From the NCBI GenBank assembly GCA_001730015.1, contig MDLA01000129.1, positions 42,173 to 106,172 on the forward strand: a stretch of 64,000 nt of DNA, read 5' to 3'. A program made the position numbers and the translations under genes. The notes beneath the pieces were generated by a model. It was not told the DNA's origin. It ran no database searches and saw nothing but the letters and a program-made list of their open reading frames with translations. Source of the stretch: Chromatiales bacterium (ex Bugula neritina AB1) (GTDB lineage Bacteria > Pseudomonadota > Gammaproteobacteria > Granulosicoccales > Granulosicoccaceae). Below are positions 1 through 11,599 of the stretch, piece after piece; position 1 is the first letter of the stretch; every line of letters begins with the position of its first letter.

Positions 1-211
1 CGTTTAGATCCAACCAGTATTCCAGGCCGTCTGCGGTATCGTCGACAATCGCATCAACGGGGCACTCCGGCTCGCAAACTCCACAGTCAATACATTCATC
101 AGGATGAATAACCAGCATGTTTTCGCCTTCATAGAAACAATCGACCGGACACACTTCAACGCAATCCATATGCTTGCACTTGATACAACTTTCTACGACG
201 ACATACGTCAC
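1..211 (-). CDS. fdxA: 7Fe ferredoxin FdxA, C-terminus cut by window edge
   Basis: This is a small cytoplasmic electron carrier binding one [3Fe-4S] and one [4Fe-4S] cluster. Seventy codons are visible. The N-terminus [11 protein letters not shown] is typical of FdxA. Cysteines lie at residues 9, 12, 17, 21, 25, 40, 43, 46 and 50, including the CxxCxxCxxxCP motif at 40-51. The family is about 107 residues long, so roughly a third lies outside the window. The start is a GTG at 211 preceded by a GAGGAT ribosome site; no closer ATG exists. The gene is divergent from the CoA-transferase gene. The redox partner cannot be told from this context. Confidence 0.93.
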   Translation of the reverse strand, partial: MTYVVVESCIKCKHMDCVEVCPVDCFYEGENMLVIHPDECIDCGVCEPECPVDAIVDDTADGLEYWLDLN

Positions 212-268
212 AGGCTAATCCTCAATAAATTATAGTTTTTGATCATCGGGCAACGAAGCGATCAGGCG

Positions 269-297
269 TTCGTCACGATTAGGGTTGCTGGTATACT
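269..297 (+). promoter_or_regulatory. Candidate sigma70 promoter for the CoA-transferase/hydantoinase operon
   Basis: An extended -10 box (TGG followed by TATACT at 292-297) lies 17 bases after a weak -35-like TTCGTC at 269-274. Transcription would begin near 304, about 70 bases before the chosen ATG at 373. The -35 match is poor, so this rests mainly on the extended -10. Confidence 0.4.
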
Positions 298-372
298 AAC
301 GAATAGCGCTCACGCCATGCAACCGCCACCAGTCAACCCGACTGCGTGGTCGACTACCGCCTCAGAGGAAAT

Positions 373-1626
373 ATGTCACAGCCCCCGATTGGTGCTCTCG
401 ATCACCTGACTGTGCTCGACCTGACCCGCATTCTTGCAGGCCCCTGGGCGACCCAGACACTCGCCGACCTCGGCGCCAACGTTATCAAAATCGAACGGCC
501 TGCCGGTGGCGACGACACACGAACCTGGGGCCCTCCCTTCATCGGTGAAGACCCTCAAAACGCTGAGCACGATGCCGCCTATTTCTGTACCGCCAATCGC
601 AATAAAAAATCAGTGGCGCTGAACTTCGCATCCGCTGAAGGAGCAAAAATAATCAGGGAACTGGTTGCAGACAGCGATATATTCATTGAAAACTACAAAC
701 TCAATGGCCTTGCAAAATACGGCCTCGACTACGACTCCCTGAAAAAAATCAACCCGCAGCTCATCTACTGTTCAATCACAGGCTTTGGTCAGACCGGACC
801 CTATGCCAGTCGTGCAGGATACGACTTTATAATACAGGCCATGAGCGGACTCATGAGTGTAACCGGGCAAGCACCGGGCAGCGCTGGCGATGAACCGATG
901 AAAGTCGGTGTCGCCCTCACCGATATACTCACGGGCCTCTATGCGTGCATTGGCATCCTGGGCGCTTTATCCCATCGAGACAAAACCGGTGAAGGCCAGT
1001 ACATAGACATGAGCTTGCTCGATACATCAGTTGCGGCGATGGCGAACCAGGCATCAAGCTTTCTGGTTACCGGCAATGCGCCGCAACGCATGGGCAATGC
1101 TCACCCGACTGTCGTGCCGTATCAGGTTTTCCCAACAGCCGACGGACACCTGATCATAACCGCCGGCAACGACCGCCAGTTTGACAACCTCTGCACCGCG
1201 CTTAAAAACACCAGCCTCGCCACAGACGCCAGATACCGCTCGAACAATTTACGGGTGACTAACCGGGAATCACTTTTCGAATCTATAAGTGCGGCAACAA
1301 AAGAACACAGCACCGCCTACTGGATAGACACACTCGCACAACACCAGGTGCCCTGCGGCCCGATCAACGATATGCAGGCGGTATTCGAAGATCCACAGGT
1401 TATAGATCGCGGACTGAAAATAGAACTGTCACGTGAAGATGGGCACAGCATACCCGGGGTCGCCTCACCACTGAGGCTCTCCGGAACTCCGCCTGTCTAC
1501 AAAAGTGCCCCACCGTCACTGGGGCAACACACACTAGAGGTCCTGCAAACACATCTCGGGTTAAGCGATGACGAGTGCAGACGACTGATAGAAACCGGAA
1601 TTTGCAGCAGCGGGAAACCATCGTGA
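373..1626 (+). CDS. CaiB/BaiF-type (class III) CoA-transferase
   Basis: This enzyme moves CoA between carboxylic acids through aspartyl-CoA chemistry; the substrate is unknown. The family N-terminus (LDLTRILAGPWATQTLADLGA, with IKIERPAGGD soon after) and the GFGQTGPYASRAGYDF segment with the probable catalytic Asp near residue 151 are visible. The length of 417 residues is normal. The ATG at 373 has an AGAGGAAAT site before it and is preferred to a GTG at 346. The stop overlaps the GTG start of the next gene (GTGA), so translation is probably coupled to the hydantoinase A subunit. That pairing suggests activation of an acid released by, or feeding, the hydantoinase-type enzyme. The family is clear; the substrate is not. 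Confidence 0.9.
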   Translation: MSQPPIGALDHLTVLDLTRILAGPWATQTLADLGANVIKIERPAGGDDTRTWGPPFIGEDPQNAEHDAAYFCTANRNKKSVALNFASAEGAKIIRELVADSDIFIENYKLNGLAKYGLDYDSLKKINPQLIYCSITGFGQTGPYASRAGYDFIIQAMSGLMSVTGQAPGSAGDEPMKVGVALTDILTGLYACIGILGALSHRDKTGEGQYIDMSLLDTSVAAMANQASSFLVTGNAPQRMGNAHPTVVPYQVFPTADGHLIITAGNDRQFDNLCTALKNTSLATDARYRSNNLRVTNRESLFESISAATKEHSTAYWIDTLAQHQVPCGPINDMQAVFEDPQVIDRGLKIELSREDGHSIPGVASPLRLSGTPPVYKSAPPSLGQHTLEVLQTHLGLSDDECRRLIETGICSSGKPS

Positions 1627-3698
1627 CTACGCAGCAACAACCAGACAAAACCTGCCAAACGACCAATCAGGTAATAGCCGGTATTGATGTCGGCGGCACA
1701 TTTACCGACTTGCTGGTGTTTGATTCCCGCGGCTCAATTCTATTTGGCAAAACCCCGACAACAATAGATAACCAGGCATTTGGTGTAATGCAGGCACTGA
1801 GCAATAGCGGTGTATCAATAACCTCACTCGATACCATCGTGCACGGCACGACGACGACAACCAATGCTGTGCTGGAACGCAAGCTTGCCCGCACTGGCAT
1901 GATCACCACCCGCGGTTTTCGCGACATCATAGAGTTAGGGCGACGCACCCGGCCTCAGCCCTACGGAATGCACGGGCAATTTCAACCCGTTATCCCGCGC
2001 GAATTGCGGCTGGAGATCACCCAGCGAACAGATGCCAGCGGCGACACACTGATTGATCTCGATGAAGACGAATGCCGGGCAGCTATAAATTCTCTTTTGC
2101 AAATGGGTTGCGAAGCTCTGGTTATCCATTTTCTCCACGCCTACGCCAATCCCGAACACGAACAGCGCGCCGCCGCGATCGCAAAGGAATTGTGGCCCAA
2201 CAACTACATCACAACCGGCCACTCACTGCTATCTGAATACCGTGAGTACGAACGGGGAGTTACCGCATCAATTAACGCCTCTGTGCAACCTATTCTCGAC
2301 AACTACATTGATCGACTGCAAGGTGAGCTCAAGAAAGCCGGATATCACAGAGAGCTGCTGGTAATGAATGGCAACGGCGGCATGGTATCGGCCGCACTTG
2401 TCGCCCGCGAATCAGCAAAAACAGTGATGTCTGGCCCTGCATCCGGAGTCATGGCTGCAGCCTATACCGCTAAGCGTGCTGGTATAGAAAATATTATCAC
2501 GTATGACATGGGCGGCACTTCCTCTGATGTCGCTCTCATACTCAATGCCGTACCCAGCGTCAGCCATGAGCTCGAAATAGAATATGCAATGCCGATTCAT
2601 GTCCCTATGGTCGATGTTAGAACCATCGGCTCAGGCGGCGGGTCTATAGCCAGCATTAACGACGCTGGCCTGTTACAGGTCGGACCACAAAGCGCTGGCG
2701 CCACCCCGGGGCCCATCTGCTATGGACGCGGTGGAACCGAGCCGACCATCTCCGATGCAAACCTTGCTCTGGGCAGGCTCAACGATAAAGCCCTCTTTTC
2801 CGTCGATGGAACTATCTCAAGCGAAACTATAAAAGCGGCAATAGATGCAAAAATCGCATCTCCGCTTAACTTATCTGTCGACGAAGCTGCAGGCGCAATA
2901 TTGACCGTAGCCAATAATAAAATGGCAGGCGCCGTGCGCATGGTTTCTATTTCCCGTGGCCACGATCCACGAGACTTTGCGCTGTTTGCATTCGGAGGTG
3001 CCGGCCCCCTGCATGCCGTAGCCATTGCACGTGAGCTCGGGATACCGAAAGTACTGGTTCCAGCCCGCCCCGGAATTACCAATGCACTCGGGTGTGTCGT
3101 TGCAGACGTTCGCCACGATTTCGTCAATACAGTTAATCGTCCACTCGATACAATTAACGACAACCTCATCACGCAAGTTTTTTCCGCGCAATGTGAACGC
3201 GGCGAAAAACTGATTGCTGAAGAGTCAATCACTATAGATAATCTTCAATTTATTCACACAGCCGACATGCAGTTCATCGGCCAGACACACCTGCTGAGTG
3301 TACCGATCAGTTCACGCAGCATCAGCTGTGATGATTTGCAGCAGCGTTTTGAAGCGGTGTATTTAAATCGCTTTCATGTAGAACTCAGTGAAATACGCGC
3401 TAACCTTGTGAATTTAAACACCACGGTAATCGGTAGTCGGCCGGAGGTGGATCTGTCCCGCCTGATAGACCCGCACACACGCAAGCCTACACTCGATCAG
3501 GCACAGCTCACCTCGCGCCCCGTATGGTTTGACGGCAACTGGCACGACACCCCGATCTATCAACGGGAACTGCTGCCTATCGATGCGGTGATCAATGGCC
3601 CGGCAATTGTCGAGCAGTCAGACACAACTGTCGTCATAGAACCTGACTGCACAGCACGCGGCGATGCCGACGGCAACCTCCTGATCGAGATCTCATAA
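1623..3698 (+). CDS. hyuA: Hydantoinase/oxoprolinase A subunit (HyuA family)
   Basis: This is the ATP-binding subunit of a hydantoinase, oxoprolinase or acetone-carboxylase-type enzyme. These enzymes use ATP to open a cyclic amide or activate a carbonyl. An actin/hexokinase-like phosphate loop, GIDVGGTFTDLLVFD, is near residue 20, a second loop TYDMGGTSSDVAL is in the middle, and AFGGAGPLHA follows. The 691 residues fit the family. The GTG at 1623 overlaps the upstream stop and has GGGAAA before it; the GTG at 1575 lies deep in the CoA-transferase gene. The B subunit begins one base after this stop, so the three genes form one operon. Sequence alone cannot separate N-methylhydantoinase, 5-oxoprolinase and ketone carboxylase activities. 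Confidence 0.9.
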   Translation: MTTQQQPDKTCQTTNQVIAGIDVGGTFTDLLVFDSRGSILFGKTPTTIDNQAFGVMQALSNSGVSITSLDTIVHGTTTTTNAVLERKLARTGMITTRGFRDIIELGRRTRPQPYGMHGQFQPVIPRELRLEITQRTDASGDTLIDLDEDECRAAINSLLQMGCEALVIHFLHAYANPEHEQRAAAIAKELWPNNYITTGHSLLSEYREYERGVTASINASVQPILDNYIDRLQGELKKAGYHRELLVMNGNGGMVSAALVARESAKTVMSGPASGVMAAAYTAKRAGIENIITYDMGGTSSDVALILNAVPSVSHELEIEYAMPIHVPMVDVRTIGSGGGSIASINDAGLLQVGPQSAGATPGPICYGRGGTEPTISDANLALGRLNDKALFSVDGTISSETIKAAIDAKIASPLNLSVDEAAGAILTVANNKMAGAVRMVSISRGHDPRDFALFAFGGAGPLHAVAIARELGIPKVLVPARPGITNALGCVVADVRHDFVNTVNRPLDTINDNLITQVFSAQCERGEKLIAEESITIDNLQFIHTADMQFIGQTHLLSVPISSRSISCDDLQQRFEAVYLNRFHVELSEIRANLVNLNTTVIGSRPEVDLSRLIDPHTRKPTLDQAQLTSRPVWFDGNWHDTPIYQRELLPIDAVINGPAIVEQSDTTVVIEPDCTARGDADGNLLIEIS

Positions 3699-3699
3699 C

Positions 3700-5400
3700 A
3701 TGACCGACCAAGCAAGCACCCGCAACCCGATTGATCCGATCACACTCGCTGTCATACAATCCAGTCTGCAGCAGGTCTGCGATGAAATGGATCTTAGCTT
3801 TTCAAGGGCAGCGTTTTCGCCAATCATTGCAGAAGCCAATGATCGCTCCGATGGTATCTACTCGGCAGAAAACGGTGAGCTAATCGCACAGGGCGCACTC
3901 GGTCTGCCGGTATTTGTCGGCACCATGCAATTCTCCACACGCGTTCTGATTGAAATGATCGCCAGTGGTGAAGTGGCAAGCCCTGATCCCGGTGATATCT
4001 ATATTGTGAACGATCCCTACCTCGGTGGTACACACCTGATGGATGTACGATTCGCCCTGCCCTTTTATCATAACGGCGAAATTTTCTGCTGGCTCTCCAA
4101 TACCGGCCATTGGCCGGATATCGGCGGCTCGGTACCCGGCGGGTTTTCAGCCAACGCTACCGCGGTGGAGCAGGAAGGTTTACGGTTGCCGCCGGTCAAG
4201 TTGTTTAAAAAAGGAGTCTTGGACAAGGAAATCTATTCTATCATCTGCTCCAATATTCGTGTTGCCGATCAACGCATCGGCGATGTCAAAGCCCAATCTG
4301 CCGCTCTGCTAGTCGGTCAGGAACGGCTCACTCAGCTGATCGAAAAATACAGCGCCGAAACTCTAGAGAGCGCTATCGCAGAACTTCGGCAACGCGCCGC
4401 GCAGCAAATGCGACAGCGATTGTCCGAAATTGAAGACAACACCTATACCGGAATCGCCTATGTTGATTCTGATGGCGTGGTCAATGAACCACTGACTATC
4501 CGTATCAACATGAAAAAAAGCGGTTCCGAGCTTGCGATCGATTTCGATGGCAGCAGCGCACCCTGTGCCGGGCCGATGAATTCGGTACTCGCCACCACAC
4601 AGTCTGCAGTTTATCTTGCCATGCGGCACATCTTTCCTGACGTACCTATTAACGCAGGCGCGTTTGAGCCACTGCACATCAAAGACCCCGACGGCACATT
4701 TCTATACGCCCGATACCCGCGTCCGGTATCGGGCTGTGCGGCCGAGGTATCGCAGCGCATTGCTGAAGCCGTGTTTGCTGCACTGGTGCCTGCCCTGCCC
4801 GAACGAGTGTCTGCCGCACCTGCCGGCTCAAGCGGCAATTTTGCGCTCGGCGGCTTTGATCCCGTTAAGGGCAGTTCTTATGTTATGTACCAACTATCAG
4901 GGGGAGGCTATGGCGGCAACAACGACCACGATGGACTCACCAACGGCTGCTCGACCATTGGCATATCGAAAACGCCGCCTATCGAAGTCATGGAGCAGTA
5001 TTTTCCTGTCCTGTATCGTGAATACGCCTTGCGCGAAGGTTCCGGTGGTGCCGGTAAACACCGCGGGGGGTTTGGTATCCAGTACAGTATAGAACTCCGG
5101 CGCGGCGAAGCTACCGCTTCATTTGTGATGGATCACGGGCGCTACGGCCCACAGGGAGTGCTGGGCGGCAATGACGGCGCCCCAAACGTAGTAACCGTCT
5201 GGCGCGATGGCAAAGCCTATACTCCACCGCATCTGTCAAAAGACCAGGGCATCCACATAAAAGCCGGTGACCGGGTTGAAGTAGCAACCCCCGGTGGTGG
5301 CGGTTTTGGAGATCCCGCACAGCGATCTGCCGATGCCATTCAGAACGATTTACAAAAAGGCTATTACACCGAACAACAGATAGCAGAAGATTATCATTGA
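3700..5400 (+). CDS. hyuB: Hydantoinase/oxoprolinase B subunit (HyuB family)
   Basis: This is the partner of the HyuA-like subunit; the two form a cytoplasmic complex. The start IDPITLAVIQSSLQQVCDEM, the segment PGDIYIVNDPYLGGTHLMDV and the glycine-rich C-terminal TPGGGGFGDP are family hallmarks. The length of 566 residues is normal for HyuB. The ATG follows the hyuA stop by one base. A third carboxylase gamma subunit is absent, which argues against an acetone-carboxylase complex and for a hydantoinase or oxoprolinase-like reaction. This is an inference from gene content. Confidence 0.9.
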   Translation: MTDQASTRNPIDPITLAVIQSSLQQVCDEMDLSFSRAAFSPIIAEANDRSDGIYSAENGELIAQGALGLPVFVGTMQFSTRVLIEMIASGEVASPDPGDIYIVNDPYLGGTHLMDVRFALPFYHNGEIFCWLSNTGHWPDIGGSVPGGFSANATAVEQEGLRLPPVKLFKKGVLDKEIYSIICSNIRVADQRIGDVKAQSAALLVGQERLTQLIEKYSAETLESAIAELRQRAAQQMRQRLSEIEDNTYTGIAYVDSDGVVNEPLTIRINMKKSGSELAIDFDGSSAPCAGPMNSVLATTQSAVYLAMRHIFPDVPINAGAFEPLHIKDPDGTFLYARYPRPVSGCAAEVSQRIAEAVFAALVPALPERVSAAPAGSSGNFALGGFDPVKGSSYVMYQLSGGGYGGNNDHDGLTNGCSTIGISKTPPIEVMEQYFPVLYREYALREGSGGAGKHRGGFGIQYSIELRRGEATASFVMDHGRYGPQGVLGGNDGAPNVVTVWRDGKAYTPPHLSKDQGIHIKAGDRVEVATPGGGGFGDPAQRSADAIQNDLQKGYYTEQQIAEDYH

Positions 5401-5842
5401 CGCCGGTACTCACTCTTTGCCCGACTGCAGGTGTTGTTCCAGTCTATAAAGAAGTTCTTCGCCACAGAGCAAAGAGTGGTGCCGGCTGCAGGCCATAATA
5501 AAGAGCGGCGTCACACTACAGAGATCACTTCCCTGCCGCAATGCCTTTATAAAGTTAACTATCGGATTTTCGTGCCGCTATACCCGCTGCATCGTAATCC
5601 CGCGCCGATATAATAACGTTTAATAAACAGGTGCAAAGACATGCCTCAGTACAGCCTGCTATTGCCTGATATTCGCAAGCACCTTGATCTTGCGTCTGCA
5701 CCCTCATGTAAACTGTAACACTGTGGCTTTACGGTATTTATTGTCTGCAGCTAACACGCAAACATTAAGTCAAACACTTTTCGAATGAAAACAAATAGCT
5801 GCTTTTTATCCCTGTTCTACGTCGTATATCCAGGAGTTAATC
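5401..5842. other. Intergenic region with a 10-bp inverted repeat
   Basis: No gene is convincing in this 442-base gap. A perfect inverted repeat, CACTCTTTGC at 5411-5420 and GCAAAGAGTG at 5469-5478, encloses 48 bases just after hyuB and may be a terminator or processing structure, although no T-run follows. A 25-codon reading frame at 5641-5718 lacks a ribosome site and is probably chance. The region must also hold the promoter of the beta-oxidation genes, but no convincing -35/-10 pair was seen. Confidence 0.4.
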
Positions 5843-7645
5843 ATGGCCGATTTTAAAGTACCGCTTCGCGATATGCGGTTTTGTCTGCACGAAGTACTTC
5901 AATACACAAATAAGTGCACAGAGCTGGGTGGTTTCGAAGAAGTAAACGAAGAACTACTCGATGCCGTTCTCGACGAAGCGGCTAAATTTGTCGAGCAGGA
6001 GCTCGCCCCGTTAAATCAATCCGGCGATCAGCAAGGCTGCAAATGGGATGATGGCGTGGTAACCACTCCCGAGGGCTTCCGCGAGGCCTATGCAAAATTT
6101 GTCGATGGCGGCTGGGTCGGTCTGTCAGCCGATCCGGAATACGGTGGCCAGGGCCTGCCTCCGTCACTATCGACTGTCCTCAGTGAGATGTGCGGCACCG
6201 CCAACTGGGCATGGGCCATGTACCCCGGCCTCAGTCATGGCGCGCACGCGACCATAACCGCTCATGGCACCGACGAACAAAAGCAAACCTATCTCGGACC
6301 ACTTACCACAGGGGAATGGACAGGCACCATGTGTCTGACTGAACCACACTGTGGCACCGACCTCGGACTATTACGCACCCGCGCCGAACCCAACGAAGAC
6401 GGCAGCTATGCAATTCACGGTACAAAAATATTTATATCGGCCGGCGAGCACGATATGACCGACAACATCGTTCATATCGTACTGGCGAAACTGCCCGATG
6501 CACCTTCGGGTACCCGCGGAATTTCGCTGTTTATCGTACCTAAAGTCATGCCCGCAGACGACGGATCAGCCGGTGAGCGCAACAAAGTCAGTTGTGGTTC
6601 TATAGAACATAAAATGGGAATCCACGGCAACGCCACCTGCGTACTGAACTTCGACGGTGCGACCGGCTTTCTTATTGGTGCACCGAATCGCGGCCTGAAC
6701 AACATGTTTACCTTCATGAATGCCGCGCGACTCGGCACGGCACTTCAAGGCCTGGCGCATGCTGAAGCCGGATTCCAGCAATCACTGAGCTACGCCCGCG
6801 AACGTCTGCAAATGCGCTCGCTGTCGGGCCACAAAAGCCCAGACAAACCGGCAGATCCAATTATTGTCCATCCGGATGTACGCCGCATGTTGCTGACGCA
6901 AAAAGCCTTTGCCGAAGGAGGCCGGCTGTTCGCCTATATAATGGCCATGGAAGTCGATGTCGCGCACTCCGAAGCTTCAGAGGAACAAAAGGCAAAGTCA
7001 GAGCAGCGCATGGCACTACTCACCCCTATCGGCAAAGCATTCCTGACCGAAACCGGCTTCGAATCGGCCAACCACGGTTTGCAGATTTTCGGCGGCCATG
7101 GCTTCATCAAGGAATGGGGCATGGAGCAAAATGTTCGCGACAGTCGAATATCAACCTTGTACGAAGGCACCACCGGTATTCAGGCACTTGACCTTTTAGG
7201 CCGCAAGGTAGTCGGCTCACAGGGTGGACTGCTGCGTCCGTTCCTGCAGGAGATCGAAGATTTCTGCCAGCAGCACCAGCGCAACCGCAAGATGGCCAAT
7301 AGCGTAGCAACACTGCGCACACACTGTGACGAATGGGAACAGATCACCACGCAAATTACCATGCGGGCCATGTCCGACGCCGACGAAGTCGGTGCAGCAT
7401 CAGTAGACTACCTGATGTACTGCGGCTATATCGTGCTGGCCTATCTATGGGCAATGCAGCAGGCAACCGCACTGCAATGCCTTGCCGATGAAAACTGCAC
7501 TGAACCCGAGTTCTATCACGCAAAACTCGCCACCGCCGCTTTCTATTTTGATCGCCTGCTGCCACGGACTCGCTCTCTGGTTGCAACGATGGAAGCCGGT
7601 GCAGATTCCCTGATGGCACTCGATGCCGATCATTTCAGCTTCTAG
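5843..7645 (+). CDS. Acyl-CoA dehydrogenase, 600-residue long type
   Basis: This FAD enzyme performs the first, alpha-beta desaturating step of acyl-CoA oxidation. It has the long form with an extra C-terminal domain, as in the 3-methylmercaptopropionyl-CoA (DmdC-like) and PA0506-like groups. Visible features are [19 protein letters not shown] (flavin and substrate region), [20 protein letters not shown], and [17 protein letters not shown] with the probable catalytic Glu441. The start has a good AGGAG site 7 bases upstream. The TAG stop is 10 bases before fadB, so it is co-transcribed with fadBA and probably feeds it. A straight-chain fatty acyl-CoA is the simplest substrate; methylmercaptopropionyl-CoA cannot be excluded. 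Confidence 0.92.
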   Translation: MADFKVPLRDMRFCLHEVLQYTNKCTELGGFEEVNEELLDAVLDEAAKFVEQELAPLNQSGDQQGCKWDDGVVTTPEGFREAYAKFVDGGWVGLSADPEYGGQGLPPSLSTVLSEMCGTANWAWAMYPGLSHGAHATITAHGTDEQKQTYLGPLTTGEWTGTMCLTEPHCGTDLGLLRTRAEPNEDGSYAIHGTKIFISAGEHDMTDNIVHIVLAKLPDAPSGTRGISLFIVPKVMPADDGSAGERNKVSCGSIEHKMGIHGNATCVLNFDGATGFLIGAPNRGLNNMFTFMNAARLGTALQGLAHAEAGFQQSLSYARERLQMRSLSGHKSPDKPADPIIVHPDVRRMLLTQKAFAEGGRLFAYIMAMEVDVAHSEASEEQKAKSEQRMALLTPIGKAFLTETGFESANHGLQIFGGHGFIKEWGMEQNVRDSRISTLYEGTTGIQALDLLGRKVVGSQGGLLRPFLQEIEDFCQQHQRNRKMANSVATLRTHCDEWEQITTQITMRAMSDADEVGAASVDYLMYCGYIVLAYLWAMQQATALQCLADENCTEPEFYHAKLATAAFYFDRLLPRTRSLVATMEAGADSLMALDADHFSF

Positions 7646-7655
7646 GACTATTGTC

Positions 7656-9815
7656 ATGATCTATGAAGGTAAATCACTCTCTATAAAAGAAGTACGCGAT
7701 GGTCTGTACGAACTGTGCTTCGACCTGCAAAACGAGAGCGTTAACAAGTTCGGCCAGTCCACCATAGCAGAACTCGGCGAAGCGGTCAGCGTGCTGCAAC
7801 GTGATTCAGACTTGAAAGGGCTTATACTCACCAGTGCCAAAAAGAGCTTTTTTGTCGGGGCAGACATCACCGAATTCGGTACTCTGTTCCGAAGCCCTGA
7901 CGACGAGTTGATCGCCGGCATCCTTAAAATACACGAACTGTTCGCCAGTTTGGAAGACCTTCCCTGTCCGACCGTTGCGGCTATTAACGGCGAAGCACTG
8001 GGTGGCGGACTGGAAATCTGCCTTGCCTGCGATTATAGAGTTGTGGCCGATAACAGCAAAGTAGGCCTGCCAGAAGTAAAACTCGGAATATTTCCAGGCT
8101 GGGGCGGTACCGTCCGGCTGCCTAGAATTATCGGTATAGACAACGCCATAGAATGGATGGCTGGTGGTTCCGGCAAGCGCCCGGCCGCCGCATTAAAAGA
8201 CGGCGTAGCTGATGCTATCGTGCCGCTGGATAAACTGCGCGATGCCGCACTCGATCTATTGCAAAACTGCGTTGACGGTAAATTCGATTACCAGCAGCGA
8301 CGCAATGAAAAGCGATCACCGCTGCCGTTGTCCACAATCGAGCAGACAATGGCATTTGAATCTGCACGCGGTGTGGTCGGAGCTAAAGCGGGCCCGCACT
8401 ATCCATCACCGATGACTATCATCGATACCGTCCAGAAGCACGCCCCGCTGCACCGCAGTGATGCTGCCAAAGTTGAAGCCCGCGCATTTGCAACGCTTGC
8501 GAAAACTCCTGTCTCTGCTGCACTGATAGGAATATTTCTTAAAGATCAATACCTGAAAAAGCAAAGCAGACAATACAGTAAGGCGGCCACCGAGGTGAAT
8601 AAAGCTGCTGTCCTTGGAGCCGGTATCATGGGCGGCGGGATCGCCTATCAATCAGCATCCAGCGGCGTACCTATTGTCATGAAAGATATAGCCCAGCCCG
8701 CTATAGAAGCCGGACTTGCCGAATCCGACAAGCTGTTTTTCAAACAGGTAAAACGCGGACGTCTGGACCAGGCCGGTGCCGCCGCGGCTATGCATCGAAT
8801 TCTGCCTACGCTCAGCTACGGTGATTTCGCCGATGTCGATCTCGTGGTAGAAGCAGTGGTGGAAAACCCCGAGATCAAGCAGAGTGTGCTGGCAGAAGTC
8901 GAACAGAAAATCGGCGATAGCGCCGTTCTTACATCCAATACCTCTACTATCTCGATCAACCAGCTTGCGGAAAGTCTGCAGCGTCCGGAATTATTTTGCG
9001 GCATGCACTTTTTCAACCCGGTGCATCTAATGCCTCTGGTTGAAGTGATTCGCGGTGAAAAAACCAACGATACCGCTGTCGCCACAACGGTGGCCTATGC
9101 ACGCCGACTCGGAAAAACTCCTATTGTTGTCAACGATTGCCCTGGCTTTTTTGTCAACCGCGTACTGTTTCCGTATTTTGCCGGTTTTAGCAAACTGCTG
9201 GAACACGGTGCCGACTTTACCCGGGTCGACAAGCTTATGGAACGATGGGGCTGGCCGATGGGACCGGCCTACCTGCTGGACGTGGTAGGTCTGGATACCG
9301 GTCATCATGCCGGCCAGGTAATGGCAGCGGGCTTCCCCGATCGCATGGGCTATGTAGACGGCAGCGCTTCCGACCTACTCTATAAAGCTGAACGCTACGG
9401 TCAGAAAAATAACGTCGGCTTCTACCGCTATGAAATAGACAGACGCGGCAAACCTAAAAAACTGGCTGATCCGACGGTTGCAGACATAATAAGTCCAGCG
9501 GCAAAAGAGCATCGGGAATTCACCGATGAGCAAATTGTCGAACGCATGATGATCCCCATGTGTATTGAAACCGTCCGTTGCCTTGAAGAAGGGATTGTCA
9601 GCGGGCCCGCCGATGCCGACATGGGGCTGGTGTACGGTGTAGGTTTCCCGCCGTTTCGCGGCGGAATACTGCACTATATAGATTCCATCGGACTCGACAA
9701 CTTTTGCAGATTGTGCGAGCAGTATCAGGAGCTCGGCCCGCTTTACCAACCGACAGATGGCATGAAAGAGATGGCCGCCAACGGCCAGCGATACTTTGAC
9801 GACCCCAAAGCTTAA
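7656..9815 (+). CDS. fadB: Fatty acid oxidation complex alpha subunit FadB
   Basis: This bifunctional protein of 719 residues hydrates enoyl-CoA and oxidises 3-hydroxyacyl-CoA with NAD. The N-terminal crotonase domain carries the catalytic glutamates E120 ([13 protein letters not shown]) and E140 ([16 protein letters not shown]). The middle has the Rossmann motif [17 protein letters not shown], and the dehydrogenase half contains [15 protein letters not shown] with the catalytic His and [16 protein letters not shown]. The ATG at 7656 gives [10 protein letters not shown], the usual FadB start; an in-frame ATG at 7623 lies inside the upstream gene. FadA follows after 15 bases, and together they form the alpha2-beta2 trifunctional complex. 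Confidence 0.97.
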   Translation: MIYEGKSLSIKEVRDGLYELCFDLQNESVNKFGQSTIAELGEAVSVLQRDSDLKGLILTSAKKSFFVGADITEFGTLFRSPDDELIAGILKIHELFASLEDLPCPTVAAINGEALGGGLEICLACDYRVVADNSKVGLPEVKLGIFPGWGGTVRLPRIIGIDNAIEWMAGGSGKRPAAALKDGVADAIVPLDKLRDAALDLLQNCVDGKFDYQQRRNEKRSPLPLSTIEQTMAFESARGVVGAKAGPHYPSPMTIIDTVQKHAPLHRSDAAKVEARAFATLAKTPVSAALIGIFLKDQYLKKQSRQYSKAATEVNKAAVLGAGIMGGGIAYQSASSGVPIVMKDIAQPAIEAGLAESDKLFFKQVKRGRLDQAGAAAAMHRILPTLSYGDFADVDLVVEAVVENPEIKQSVLAEVEQKIGDSAVLTSNTSTISINQLAESLQRPELFCGMHFFNPVHLMPLVEVIRGEKTNDTAVATTVAYARRLGKTPIVVNDCPGFFVNRVLFPYFAGFSKLLEHGADFTRVDKLMERWGWPMGPAYLLDVVGLDTGHHAGQVMAAGFPDRMGYVDGSASDLLYKAERYGQKNNVGFYRYEIDRRGKPKKLADPTVADIISPAAKEHREFTDEQIVERMMIPMCIETVRCLEEGIVSGPADADMGLVYGVGFPPFRGGILHYIDSIGLDNFCRLCEQYQELGPLYQPTDGMKEMAANGQRYFDDPKA

Positions 9816-11009
<1,194 letters not shown>

Positions 11010-11043
11010 GATTCAGGAAGATATGGAAAACCCAGTGAAATCA

Positions 11044-11064
11044 AGCGCCGCCGTAAGCGGCGCT
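11044..11064 (+). terminator. GC-rich hairpin after fadA
   Basis: AGCGCCGC and GCGGCGCT pair over 8 bp around the loop CGTAA, 34 bases after the fadA stop. There is no T-run, so it may be a transcript-end or stabilising structure rather than a classical intrinsic terminator. A palindromic repeat begins five bases later. Confidence 0.5.
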
Positions 11065-11069
11065 CGCTC

Positions 11070-11236
11070 AGGTGGCTGTCCGGGAATGAAGGCGGTAGCA
11101 GCGAGGGTGTGAGATTTTGAATCAGACAGTTCGATCGATTCAAGCGAAATAGTTATTTATATTCTGCTCAATCGATCTCAATTGCTGGCCAAAAGATCGC
11201 ATCCGCGGTAGATCATTTATTCTCAGACTGCCATCA
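11070..11236. repeat. Palindromic intergenic repeat, copy 1 (about 167 bp)
   Basis: This copy begins AGGTGGCTGTCCGGGAATGA and ends TCATTTATTCTCAGACTGCC, which are imperfect inverted repeats of each other. Inside, TTCGATCGATTC and AATCGATCTCAA form a second inverted pair. It aligns along its whole length, at roughly 80% identity by eye, with the element at 56519-56687. It has no coding capacity and is not a known insertion sequence that I recognise. It lies directly after the fadA hairpin. Confidence 0.85.
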
Positions 11237-11308
11237 GTGCCCCGCGCGCACTTCGTTTTGCTTCACACTTGGCAGATACAAACTGCCCGTTGCGCTAGTC
11301 TCCCTGAG

Positions 11309-11554
11309 ATGGGTATACGTAAATCACTAACACATCTCGGTAATATTTACCTGCAGCCGGCAAAGCCGGGGCAACGTCTGGCGCTAACCGGTTTTATCCT
11401 GGTACATCTTTCAGCCGCGGGTCTGGCAACAGCGACGCTGCCAATTGCAAGTTCACTGCTCGCTCTGGCTGGAATGGCAACCTATATGTTCGGCGCCAGA
11501 CGGCGTTTGAATTACGCTGAAACCGCAACCGAGCCCTCCGTACTTAAAGCCTGA
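11309..11554 (+). CDS. Small membrane protein of unknown function, 81 residues
   Basis: No family is recognised. The reading frame from the ATG at 11309 encodes a hydrophilic N-terminus (GIRKSLTHLGNIYLQPAKPG), then two hydrophobic stretches, about residues 26-47 and 50-64, followed by a basic FGARRRLNY segment. This is consistent with a two-helix inner-membrane protein with both ends in the cytoplasm. A longer version from 11237 would start inside or just after the palindromic repeat and is less likely. No strong ribosome site is seen. The frame is open and its amino-acid composition is membrane-like, but it could be spurious. Confidence 0.5.
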   Translation: MGIRKSLTHLGNIYLQPAKPGQRLALTGFILVHLSAAGLATATLPIASSLLALAGMATYMFGARRRLNYAETATEPSVLKA

Positions 11555-11599
11555 ACCTGCGTCAAGCCTCACGTCGATCAGCCAGCACGTCTGGACTTT

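Noticed and set aside
5431..5613. Small reading frame after hyuB
   Set aside because: No ribosome site, low-complexity basic composition, and it crosses an inverted repeat.
11070..11236. Insertion sequence
   Set aside because: Too short and without any reading frame for a transposase; treated as a non-autonomous palindromic element.
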